Origin: Adiantum capillus-veneris | Taxonomy: Eukaryota; Streptophyta; Polypodiopsida; Polypodiales; Pteridaceae | Assembly: GCA_014529385.2 (NCBI GenBank) | Contig: CM043962.1 | Coordinates: forward strand, 121,543,970 to 121,607,969 | Length of the DNA: 64,000 nucleotides | Direction: 5' to 3' | Shown: positions 45,371 to 55,690 of the stretch, piece by piece | Position numbering within the stretch: position 1 is the first letter of the stretch | How the letters are laid out: each line of letters opens with the position of its first letter | Position numbers and translations under genes: made by a program | The notes under the pieces: generated by a model | Told to the model about the DNA's origin: nothing | The model's input: the letters and a program-made list of their open reading frames with translations, nothing else | Databases searched by the model: none

Positions 45371-46705
45371 GGGATATCAAAACTTTTGAACAAGTTTTGC
45401 TCGATTGTACCCGAAAGATGACCCTTGAAAAATACTAATTTCATATGGAATTATTTATCTATAATTTTTCTCAACTCCCTACATGCCTTGAGCACAAATC
45501 CCTGAAAGTTTTTGGTGAGGTTTTCTATGGTTTTTGGTGAGAACAATAATTTACACAAAAGTTACTTATAGCCACTAAAGTGGCTTATGTTCACACATCC
45601 CTAGTGTTAACTCGAGAGCAGACTAGAAGTTAGGCCACAAAAGACACAAAATAAGCTTGCAAGACAAATGTACAATGGAAGTATGCAAATAATTTTGCTA
45701 CCTAGAATCATATGCCATTGTTACGATTCAGTACCAAGTTCTCAAATATGTTCTAGAATATTAGCTCAATTGAGTTACCCCTCCTCTCTAAGCGACACAC
45801 AAATGGTGGGAGGGGATCAAGAATGGGCCTTAAGTTTGGGCTCCACGGGTGAAATTAAACGTGTAGATTTGGTACCCCTAATTTGTAAAATAGCACCATA
45901 AATACCCAAATTTATATTGGTCTACATTTATGACATGAAGCCTCTTTCCATATATTTCAAAACGGGTGCATGGGTGAAGTGTTTACGGCATTTGGCCACC
46001 AAGGGTGATGTTCCCAGTTCAAGTTAAGGAGGGTCGAGGAGTGGGTATCATGTAAATTATAGATCTACCTTGAGCTTACACAACTGCATCGGACAATCCT
46101 CATGCTCTAAACAGTTGATCACCTCCCGAGAAGCCCGAGTGAGACAAGTTACCCACACTTTTGTTAGCAACCAATTTTCTTTATGTAATACTCAGCTAAT
46201 ATGAGATCAAATCTTGAAAACAATTTTGAAAATGAATGTGATTCTCTAGGAACTGGCATAATGCAAAGTGATGCACATCTGCACTTCGTAGGGGCAATTT
46301 TTTTAATTTTATAAAGGTGAGAATTTTAATGAGTCTATCATTAGAAGTCATTAGAAGGGCTATGCTAAACCTAGACAACTTAGTACATGGTGCCATTCTT
46401 TATCTCTATCAAGTGCCTCTCTATAGGGATGGGTATATGCAATGGAAGGGCCTACCTTGAGATGTCCATCTAATTTAGATAACACTAATACCCTAAAACA
46501 TTGAAGCCAGGAAAGTATTATATAAAATAGGAGTCTCGTCTAATCTTCATGTATCTTCAAAAATCTAGTTTGACCTAGACAAAGGATTGTGAATAGAAAT
46601 ATTTCTACTACTGCTCACCAAAAATGGTATTTATTCTTCATCAAACACATCGCTAAGTTACAGAATCTGACTTCTGATTTTTATGGCATTTTGTCATTAG
46701 AAGGG
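45371..46705. repeat. Duplicated non-coding segment S, copy 2
   Basis: Direct-orientation partner of 33183-34612. It has about 70 bp extra near 45450 and lacks a block of about 180 bp that copy 1 has near 34080-34250. It ends GTCATTAGAAGGGC like copy 1. Confidence 0.75.
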
Positions 46706-46775
46706 CAAATGAAATATGCCTTTCCATAGGGAAGGGTAGCATTTCTATATATCTGTCTTTAGAAAGAATAAGGCG

Positions 46776-47170
46776 TCCGTCCCCAAATAGTTGGCCTAAT
46801 GGTAAGGCTTTGGCCTCTTAACCTACAAGTTGTGGGTTCAAATCTCTTGTTTTGGGTCACACTCTAGAGGGACACCTTGCAGTGCTGATCACTTGGTGTT
46901 CACGTAGCTAGGGCTCTTGCCCTTGGACACTTGAGTGAATCCTCCTTGGGGTGGGTCAATCGAGGACGAGGTCACTAGCTTGTAGCTATGAGTTCTCTGC
47001 GTCGTTCCCAACACGTGGTGCATCAATTAGGTGGCCATGGTGATGCCTACACGTGGCTCTTGCCCGATGGAACGTGGCCCTTGCCCGACCACGTAACATG
47101 GCTAAGATAAACAACCTCCCCCTGTGGGCCCTCTCGTGTGTCGGAAAAGAAAAAAAGAATATTAAGGTGC
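46776..47170 (+). mobile_element. tRNA-Lys-derived SINE-like element
   Basis: The head resembles tRNA-Lys(CTT). The A box region is TGGCCTAATGGTAAGG (46792-46807), the anticodon-loop region GCCTCTTAACC, and the B box GGTTCAAATCT (46835-46845). Acceptor-stem pairing is poor, so it is not a functional tRNA. The body after it ends near an A-rich stretch (AAAAGAAAAAAAGAAT, about 47147). A tRNA pseudogene without a SINE body is the alternative; the right end is uncertain. Confidence 0.6.
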
Positions 47171-47341
47171 CCTTCGATCCTAACAATGGCTTAAAGATTA
47201 TATGGATTGTGAGCACTGAGAACCCCACCAACTCATACATAATTTGTAATGGGTTCTGAGGAGTTGGTCACCTTTGTTATGAAAGGCAACGAGTAAGCTG
47301 CAACAATGGCAAGGCAACTAAGGGAAAATGACCCTTTGTTT

Positions 47342-47345
<4 letters not shown>

Positions 47346-47388
<43 letters not shown>
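47346..47388. repeat. (GT)n microsatellite
   Basis: About 43 bp of GT. Confidence 0.95.
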
Positions 47389-47391
<3 letters not shown>

Positions 47392-47775
47392 GGTTGGGGG
47401 GAGGGGCGGAGGGTGGTTGGGGTTGTTCTTCTCTTCAACCATTGGTATGAAACCTTAACACAAGGCAAAACCATAAAACTATCTATGTGAAAAAAAAAGG
47501 AAATGATTAAATGCTAAGTAATGAAACATACTCGCCTATAATTAACATTACCAAAAGTGTACAAGACAAGGCCCATTTTGAGCTACATCCTGAATTAAAA
47601 GCAGCCAGTGTCTACAAAAACCTTGAGCTTTGGAGAATTAGTTTAAAGACGAGAAAAGAAATCTTTTTCATCAATACAGAGTCTATATATTCACGAATTG
47701 CCATGTTGACGGCAACAATGGGCTTCTAAGCACAAACACCAGAGTTCTGAAGAAGCCAAACAAAGTGGAGGGTTA
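47389..47775. other. Left flank of G, no gene recognised
   Basis: A 72-aa + strand frame at 47511-47729 resembles nothing I know. The last five bases, GGTTA, are the left target duplication of G. Confidence 0.45.
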
Positions 47776-48002
47776 TGTAGAAACTCACACACAGTACACA
47801 GTATGGACAAGGAGGAAGAAGATACACAGAGCGCGCAGAGACAGATTACGAACTGTTTCAGTTATGCCCGAATGGGCGCTTTGTACATTTTACAGGTTCG
47901 TGTCTTTTCACTGAACCGTTTCTGTTTATTATGTGTTTGTGTGTGCGCGTTATTAATTATAATGATGATGTGGCTTATACAAAGGTTCGATAACCTTCAA
48001 CA
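47776..48002 (-). repeat. 3' LTR of G
   Basis: 227 bp; on the - strand TGTTGAAGGTTATCGAACC to GAGTTTCTACA. Contains CACACACAAACAC and a possible TATA region (TATAATTAATAA). Confidence 0.88.
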
Positions 48003-48014
48003 CGCCCCCCTAAG
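48003..48014 (-). other. Polypurine tract of G
   Basis: CTTAGGGGGGCG on the - strand directly before the LTR start. Confidence 0.85.
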
Positions 48015-48041
48015 CTGCGTCACTGTCACTTAGGAAGGCAA

Positions 48042-49598
48042 TCAGCAAAATCCGCGATGTTTACAACATCTCCAATGTTTGTCTTTTGATGTCGGTTTTG
48101 TAAGAAAATCTGCCCATTGCTCATCTGTAGGTGTATAGATAACTTCGCACGTCTTTTGCTCTACAAGATCCCGTATGAAGTATATTTTAAAATCCATATG
48201 CTTTGTCTTGTCACTCTGCTTGTGCTGGCGAGTCATGAGTATTGCTGACTTATTGTCACAATGAAGTGCGAGCGAATTGATGGAGCATATCCTGGTTTCT
48301 TGAAGGAAACGTCTGATCCAAATGCCTTCTTTTGCAGCAACTGAGAGAGACATGTACTCAGCTTCTGTAGATGATTGTGCCACAGATTTTTGTAGTTTAC
48401 TTTGCCAAGAAATGGATCCTTCTGCTAATGTAAAAGCATAGCCTGTTGTAGAACGCCCGGTGTCTACATCGCCCCCCCAATCGGCATCACTCCAGCCAAG
48501 AAGAGGGGGGATGATGCTGGTTGTTTTTGTATACACCAGGCTAATATCTTTGGAGCGGTTTATGTAGCGAAATAACCGCTTCACCTGATGCCAATGTGCA
48601 AGAGCTGGATGTTGCATAAAGCGGGATAGGAAATTAGCAGCTTGACAGATATCAATGCGAGTGCCGGTAACTAGATACCGAACGCCACCAATTGCATTGC
48701 TATAAGGGATGGCCGCCATGAGATGTTGCTCAAATAAAGACTCGAGACCGGTAATTGAAGACAAGCGAGTGTTTACTGCTAGAGGTGTCTCAATGCCACG
48801 ACAAGATTCCATTTGAAAGCTTTGTAATAGTAGCTCTGTGTATCGCCTTTGGCTGAGGCGAAGAATACCATTTTCTCGATCATATTGGACTTGTATGCCA
48901 GGGATGTACTTCAAATCACCCATATCCGTCATAGAGAAAGCAACGGCAAGTTCTCTTTTAGCTTCTTCAATGGCACTAAGAGAACCACTTTCAAGGATGA
49001 TGTCATCTACATAAATAGCAACAAGAAGGTAATAGTCTGGTCCAACACGAAGGTAAACATTAGCATCGGAGAGAAATCTGGTATAACCATGTGCAAGCAT
49101 GAATTGATTAAACTTCTGGTACCATTGACGCGATGATTGTTTTAAACCATAAAGAGCTTTTAGTAATTTGCAAACTTTAGAAGAAAACTCCCTGGATGTA
49201 TAAAATGGTGGTTGAAGCATGTAGATATCCTCGTCGAGGTCGCTGTTGAGAAATGCAGTCTTGACGTCCATCTGGTGTACATAGAAGCCGACGTGCACAA
49301 CAATGGCAAGTAGGATGCGAAGTGAAGTCATCCGAAGTAACGGGGAGAAAGTTTCAGAGTAATCCAAGCCAGGAGTTTGACAAAATCCTTGGGCAACTAG
49401 TCGAGCTTTGTAGCGAGCCACTAAGCAAGGTTCAATAACCTTCAACAGGTTAGTCGCCACCGCTACCAAAATTGCACATGGGTCCTTTCCTGGACTAAGC
49501 CAGATCAAACCTGGAAATTCTCTAAAATCACCTGCTTCAAAGCAGCTTTTCCATCTTGAAAAGTACCTCAACTGAGGCACAATTGGTGGTATAATCAA
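48042..49598 (-). CDS. G reverse transcriptase/RNase H with a chimeric N-terminus
   Basis: 518 aa, open throughout. The first 48 or so residues come from the flanking DNA, the next few (LLKVIEPC) from the 23-bp LTR remnant, then copia RT starts at ARYKARLVAQGFCQTPGLDY. RT has QMDVKTAFLNSDLDEDIY, LYGLKQSSRQWY and the catalytic IYVDDIIL. RNase H has WSDADWGGD, STEAEYMSL, CDNKSAI and TKHMDFKIYFIRD, ending ADFLTKP. All catalytic residues appear present. The frame is open by chance of the deletion; whether it is expressed is unknown. Confidence 0.85.
   Translation of the reverse strand: MIIPPIVPQLRYFSRWKSCFEAGDFREFPGLIWLSPGKDPCAILVAVATNLLKVIEPCLVARYKARLVAQGFCQTPGLDYSETFSPLLRMTSLRILLAIVVHVGFYVHQMDVKTAFLNSDLDEDIYMLQPPFYTSREFSSKVCKLLKALYGLKQSSRQWYQKFNQFMLAHGYTRFLSDANVYLRVGPDYYLLVAIYVDDIILESGSLSAIEEAKRELAVAFSMTDMGDLKYIPGIQVQYDRENGILRLSQRRYTELLLQSFQMESCRGIETPLAVNTRLSSITGLESLFEQHLMAAIPYSNAIGGVRYLVTGTRIDICQAANFLSRFMQHPALAHWHQVKRLFRYINRSKDISLVYTKTTSIIPPLLGWSDADWGGDVDTGRSTTGYAFTLAEGSISWQSKLQKSVAQSSTEAEYMSLSVAAKEGIWIRRFLQETRICSINSLALHCDNKSAILMTRQHKQSDKTKHMDFKIYFIRDLVEQKTCEVIYTPTDEQWADFLTKPTSKDKHWRCCKHRGFC
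49425..49447 (-). repeat. 23-bp remnant of the G 5' LTR
   Basis: Matches the first 23 bp of the 3' LTR except about two changes, and abuts GGTTA. Confidence 0.75.
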
Positions 49599-49772
49599 GA
49601 CAGCTTGCCATAATCAGGCCTTATCTAGCTTAAGCATGGAAATCTAGCTTCCAATAAAAGAAGCTCTTTGGCACTTCCCCCTTTTTGTCTCTAGAGAAAC
49701 AAGCAAGGCACCTTGTTTGTTGTGGCAAAGTACTGCAATCATATGAGCAACTCGTATTCTCTAAATATGGAA

Positions 49773-50570
49773 CTAACAAGCATAGCCTACGAAAGGCAAT
49801 GTCGGTATTGGCTTTGTCATTGAAGAGCATGCATATAGAGGGACCATAATTCTTGGTGAAGGAGGAGATATATTGTAGACAAATATAGGTTGCATGTGAG
49901 GCTGTGACATGATCATGGGCATGTATTGTACTTGTGGTAATGGAAGTGGAGTTTGTATGCATCTGTTTTTGTGTCCAATATAGCTACGTCCCAAGTCATT
50001 AAAGGTCTTGCAGGGAGCACGATTGGGCAATCTACTAGCATACTTAGCCAGCCAATCTGCAAGTTCATTGCCATAGATGTTGGAGTGTCCACGAACACTG
50101 CGGATTGTAATAGTAAAAGGTACCGACGATGCGAGGGATATAATGTCTTGAATGATGCTGATGTCACGCCGAGTGCGCAAGGGCCTTGGAGATGGAGTGT
50201 TGGTGTGGAACTTGTGGAGGATTGACAGCGCATCTAAGCAGTCGCTCCATATATTGACATGATCAAATAATAGGTCACGTACACCAATCTCTGAGTGCAA
50301 AGAGAGTAGAGCATGGCGGATCGTGAGGAGCACGACCGTAGTAGTATCGCACAACCCCTCTTTAATATCAAACGCACTCTTATCAACTCTCTTCAAGACT
50401 TTGATGGATTGTCCTTTCCTTGTAGCTTCATTGAAGACACCGATGCCGGTCATCAAATATACATCATCGGTAGGACCCGTAGACGCAAGCTGACACCTTT
50501 GCTTGGTAAGAGGTTGACATGACCCATCAGTGTATATGTTGCAAATGGAACAAAGGGTGGAAGAACCCGA
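49773..50570 (-). pseudogene. Retroelement type I RNase H relic
   Basis: On the - strand YTDGSC (first Asp) lies upstream of the Met at 50456. It is followed by a region like ELLTIRHALL in which the catalytic Glu appears to be Val (TVVLLTIRHALL). Then come WSDCLDALSIL and VRGHSNIYGNELADWLAK, giving the remaining Asp, His and Asp. A tail of about 80 residues has no motif. Such domains end LINE polyproteins; no RT or endonuclease is nearby, so the parent cannot be named. Not related to the copia G element beside it, which has its own RNase H. Confidence 0.65.
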
Positions 50571-52218
50571 TGAAGAAGGTGGCTAGGAGGATGATGGTTG
50601 GCTTTCGCAAATGTCAATAGTGAGAGGCATAGCTCGAGAGCTTAGCAGGCTGCAATGCAAAATGTTTACACACACACACACACACACACACATAGATGAG
50701 CTACGATGAAAATGCAATTAGCGAGTGATCCTTTTTATTATCATTTTTTACGTAGCAATCTGCTTTTTACGGTGCATTTTTAACTTCTCATTTGCTTTTT
50801 CAGCTTTTCAAAGAAAACGCGCTCATGACGATTGATATATTCATAAGTTTATTTTAATTTACGTTATTATTCATTACTGGATACCACAAATGCCTCATGA
50901 GTTTCGGCTTAGTTTTTCTTTTTATTGGTGGAAACCTTTTCAACGTTAAAGACAAAGTATCATCTATAAATAAGGATATGCCACTTTTTCGGTGCATGTA
51001 TTATTTTGATTTAATGCAAATCAAACTCAAATGAGCATTTCAAAAAAACACTACAGTAATAAATCAAATAGTAAATCACCTATTCTAAGGTTTGTGTCAC
51101 ATTGGGACACCCAGCGCTCTTGCTTTTGGAGTGAGGCCTCGAGTTTCACCTCACAATGGATTTTACTTGATTTTTGAGCCTTGCCTTCGACAAATTGACT
51201 GTAGCCAGGTGGTAGCCCCTCTATGTTCGTCGTTGGCTACTAGGGTTCATAAAATCCTTCTCATGCTGCTTTTTTACGTTGGCCAGTGTCACGAAGATTA
51301 GCAAGCTTGCTAGGTTGTTGCATCTCTAATTGGACAACTACCCAAGTTTCTCTTTTTGCTTAAAAATATACACACATAAATATGTTTATATATCTACTTT
51401 CACAACCAAAAAGTATTCTTTTGTTCATATAAGTAAGTTCTTGAGAAATCAAAATGCAGCTTCTAGGCTTGACAATAAATTTTCTCTCTCTTTGCGAGAG
51501 AGTAGAAAAGTTTGTACATACACTGAACTAGCTACAACTCTACAGCTAACCATACCAACACATTCCAAAGCCCCTACGATTTTCTTTAGGGGTTATGATG
51601 ATTTTTTTAAAAGAACAAAATACCCTAAAATGATCTAGGAATGATATTTTAATTATTCGAGAAGTGCTTCTAAGAGGGGGGTATGGGAGGCTCTTTAAGG
51701 AGCGTGGAAGACTCTTTTGGGATCGTAACGGAATAAAAATTCCTCCCAAACCACAATTTACAGGTCTTAAGAGTAGTATAAGAACTTAAGAAGTGCTCAA
51801 AATTGTGTGCATTGATTTGGAGCTCGAAACGAGGGGATAATGATTAGAGTAACACTGCATCAATCAATCATGCCCCAAAAATCAAGGGTTGACCGCAATA
51901 ATAGGAAAAAATGAGTATTTTGTGCCACAAAGCTAATAAACGAATGTATGCAAGTCGTTTTATAGATGGTTTTAGTGTATCTCCAAGGAAGCCTCCAGCC
52001 ACACTCAAGTTCAACAACCTGCCAATTGGACGTACGATCATACTCCTTCATTGTAGGAGAAAGCAAAGACTACGTACGCAAGACTCCAATTATGTTGATC
52101 TTTAAAATAAAAAAAATAGAAAGAAGCAAACAAATCTTAAATTTTAAGGCCGTGCTTCTCCCAAAATAAAGATTGTAACGAACATCGATTGAAAATCTAG
52201 GCTACAGCTCCCTACAGC
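50571..52218. other. AT-rich region, no gene recognised
   Basis: Contains a (CA)n tract at 50668-50692. Short frames on both strands show no family resemblance. Confidence 0.5.
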
Positions 52219-52665
52219 ATGAGATTCAAGCTTTTGGGTATTCTACTTGTCTCAAACATGGAGGCTAGGGTGTTGGGTTGTGGGTTTAGGCTCCTTGCCA
52301 ATGCTCAAGCCTCCAACTTGAGGGTAAGGCACAAGGCTCTAAAGTCTAGAGGAGAATTGCTTATGTCAAAGATGGAGTTTAGAGTGTTCTACTTTGAGTT
52401 GAGGCTCCTTGAGAATGCTCAAGCATCAAACTTGAGGATGAGGCACAAGGCTCTAAACTCTAGAGGAGAACTACTTGCGTCAAACATGAAGGATAGAGAG
52501 TTGGGTTGTGGTTTGAAGCTTTTTGCCAATGCTCAAGGCTCAAACTTGAGGGCGAGGCACAAGGCTCTAAAATGTAGAGGAGCACCACTTTTTTCCAATG
52601 CTCAAGGCTCAAACTTGAGGGCGAGGCACAAGTCTCCAAAATGTAGAGGAGCACCACTTCTCTAA
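52219..52665 (+). repeat. Minisatellite with a 148-aa open frame
   Basis: A unit starting AATGCTCAAG recurs at 52300, 52414, 52528 and 52597, spaced 114, 114 and 69 bp. All spacings are multiples of three, so one frame stays open: NAQASNLRVRHKALKSRGELL and variants (NAQGSNLRARHKALKCRGAPL). No start context or family supports a real gene, but the preserved phase is notable. Confidence 0.8.
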
Positions 52666-54713
52666 TGTGACTCAAAAAAATGTAAAAACATCGTGAGTTG
52701 TGGAGGTGCCATCGTGCTCCAAACATACAAGGTGAGAAAATTCAAACTTTGAAATGAATAATGGATCGAGCTGCTTGCCAATTGCACTTTAGTTTGAATT
52801 TGCACTTTAATTTGAATTAGGAGTGGCTTCAAGCTGACGACTATCAGGAGATCTGACGCTTGATGGCGAGCGTCTGACAAGTTCAAGCTACAAGGGGAGG
52901 AACGTGCCTCTATGGAGGGGTTGTTGCAGGCGCTCACATGAGATTACGCAGGGTGTGAGCCCTGAGGCGGAGGTGAGGTCACACAAGTTGTGAGCTTGGA
53001 AGAGCGGCAAGACGACATCATCCAGAGGATCAATAGTGATTCTCATGGAATTTGAGGATGCCCCCTTCATTGAGGAGGGTGCCTCCATCTCTTCACCTGA
53101 TGCTGCTCCAGACCAACAACTCGCTTCGACCTGATGCTACTTTTCGATCTTCAACTCACTTCCACCATCATCTCTTTACCTTATGTGCTTCAAGATCATT
53201 AGCCCGCTTCCATGATTATTTCCCATTGCAAACACACCAGCTGAGATGAGTCGACTAAGATTAGTCGAGAAAGCATCAACCATGGCCTCAAGATGGATGT
53301 GTGAGGCTTGGGCTACCTCATCCACACCTGCGCTCTCCTAGGCCTTCCCCTCACCTCCACAATTTGTACCTCCACTTTCAATGGACCTTGATCCAAACGT
53401 GCGCCAGCTGAAATCCGCCCTATCTCTTCATTAACACCACCACCAACTTCTCGTCTCTACCCTTTGGTCCAGCTGCAATCCTCCCTATCTCTTCATTACC
53501 ACCACCAACTTGTATAATATAACTTGCTATCACTCATCACTTGTAACCATCATCAGAACTGAGGCCCTGTTGTATTGCTAAACTCAATTCTTTTTGGAGT
53601 TTTGATAAAGGATATTTAACTAGGCCTTGTGAGATGTCTTGTGTAGAAGCTCCTTGGACTTGTGACAGCTTCGTCAAGTGCGTAACAGGTTGAGTCGTGA
53701 TCACTAGGTCTAGTCTAGTGTGTAGTAGGTCATTTTACCTTTCACTAAGTGTTGCTAGCTATGCGGCTTATGGGGATCACTAATGTCTAGTGATTGATAT
53801 CCTGAATTAACAACACATTCACTCTCAACACCAATCAACTAAGTGTCATCATCAGAAAATAATTTTAATCCAGTGCCATAGTCTTCTAATAGCGACAATA
53901 AAACCTTAATGACACCAAGAATAGGTATTGGGTCAAGAAGGAACTAGAGAAAAGCACCTCCACATAGAAAAATTGAGAAGATCTCTACCCTTTGCTAATA
54001 CGGTTCGAGCTAGCACCACTCTACCTCGTATAACTTATTTTAGTTAACCTTGTACGCAATCACTAGATCTAAAAAATCAACGAAAACTAGACCCTTATAC
54101 GTCTGGACACGATGGCGGTGACATAGAGAAAAGGGATCTGCTTTTAGTTCAGTGCCGACTAAATGGCAACCATAGGCCCAAAAGTATCTATTCCTTTTAA
54201 AGTTCACTGCTTCAAATTCACGAAAATGGTTGGAATGTATCACTAACTTACAGACGTGGTAAATTTTAATGTCCAAGTTTTTGCGTGCGTTCCAGCACGA
54301 CACTGGCTAAGTTGGTCCAAAGTTGCTTAAGGAAGCGAATCCAGTCAAGGGTGAGAGACTTGAATTCATCGGCCAACAATCTAAACTTTTACATCCATAG
54401 CTTCTTATCCCAGCTAAAGGCATCAACAAAATCTTTTTGCCTCTTTTATCTACATACTCCAAGTTCTTATTGAATCCTTGAATTATTCCCGACTTGTGTT
54501 GTGCCCACCTGTCAAAACGGGAATGGCAGGCCATTGGATATAATAATCCGTTTTTGTCTTTGCTTATTTTTGCGAATATGAGAATATCGCAGGCAGCTAC
54601 GGCATTGCATCATCAGACAAGTAAAGTGGATTTTTTGATTCTTTTGAGTAGGGTTGGGTGATATGAGATCTATTTTCTTGCCTTGATTTATGGTAGATTC
54701 GCTTTTTCACAAC
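52666..54713. other. No gene recognised
   Basis: Mixed-composition DNA. Minus-strand frames at 54040-54303 and 54307-54534 (87 and 75 aa) are adjacent and could be remnants of one gene, but I see no known motif. Confidence 0.4.
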
Positions 54714-55640
54714 TGTTAAGGCGGTTACGCCGCTAGCGGAAGCTAAATAGCGAGAACTCAACCAACAACAGAATTTGTCAGACGAGGACGGAGCTTGACC
54801 CGCAGGCGCATGGAAACAACTAGGTGGGTGTCAAATCACCTACTCGACCTTCTAATGACAATCACTACTAAGGAAATCAAATCTAACTTCTAAAATACGC
54901 AAGTGACTGAAATCTGTACTACGAACGAATGCTATACGAAACAGGATCTAGAATCATTGAATCGATCTCAAACTCAAGGGGAAGTCTATACACTAGGTAA
55001 GAACAACACCCTAAAGACTTGAACTGCAAACTCAACCTATAACCACTCCGTGCGGTAAACGCGTATGAAGACAGGCCGAAATATACAGGTGACTGAAACT
55101 TGACCCCGATGGTACTAATGTGTAGCTCTACTCGTGGTTCTATAGATATGGTGCACACTCAATTCCGACACACGAGTTGGAAGAAAACTCACACCGAAGC
55201 TCGTAGGAACTTACCACACATAGAAGCCGATAGCGCGCACTCTTGGTATCTGTGCGTAGCTCTCGCCGTTGCTAACACAATGGCGGTGTCGCTTCTCCAA
55301 TGGCGGCTCCGTAGCTCGCGTAGCAAGTAGATAAGACTGTCTCTCTCTCTCTCAGACACAGTCACGGCGCTCAAAAACTCACTTTGATTAATAATCTGAA
55401 TGCCTAGGTTACAAAAACTTTGGCTTATATACCTTAGCCTTGGAGGTGAGAACATCTCTAACTAATTACATCAGCAAGTGAAATTACTTCGGGATTACAA
55501 GCTGGAAACTCAATTGAGTCCCGTTACTTAATGAATGGCTCAAATCAAAATTAATGTCGGAAAGACATTTATTACAATCAATGGTTACAAAATGATGAGT
55601 GTGAGTAAAAATGTGGGTGTGATCCTCTGCTGGCTCAACA
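54714..55640 (-). repeat. Probable 3' LTR of element H
   Basis: On the - strand TGTTGAGCCAGCAGAGG follows a polypurine tract. I place the end at CCGCCTTAACA by the TG..CA rule (927 bp), which is uncertain. It has a TATA box. No second copy is clearly visible in the window, so the left boundary is not confirmed. Confidence 0.55.
55424..55432 (-). promoter_or_regulatory. TATA box in the H LTR
   Basis: GTATATAAG on the - strand, about 210 bp into the LTR. Confidence 0.6.
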
Positions 55641-55655
55641 CTCCCCCCCTTCCGC
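55641..55655 (-). other. Polypurine tract of H
   Basis: GCGGAAGGGGGGGAG on the - strand, preceded by GGGACGACAT as in D. Confidence 0.75.
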
Positions 55656-55690
55656 GTTCATGTCGTCCCTGACATGACTTTTATGCTTGG

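Larger units (their letters stand above)
47776..49447 (-). mobile_element. Copia element G, 5' part deleted
   Basis: Target duplication GGTTA at 47771-47775 and 49448-49452. On the - strand it has only the first 23 bp of the 5' LTR (TGTTGAAGGTTATTGAACC), then RT, RNase H, polypurine tract and a full 227-bp 3' LTR. gag, protease, integrase and the RT start are gone. The deletion must have followed insertion. Confidence 0.85.

Noticed and set aside
46776-46860. Functional tRNA-Lys gene
   Set aside because: Acceptor and T-arm pairing is poor although the A and B boxes are recognisable.
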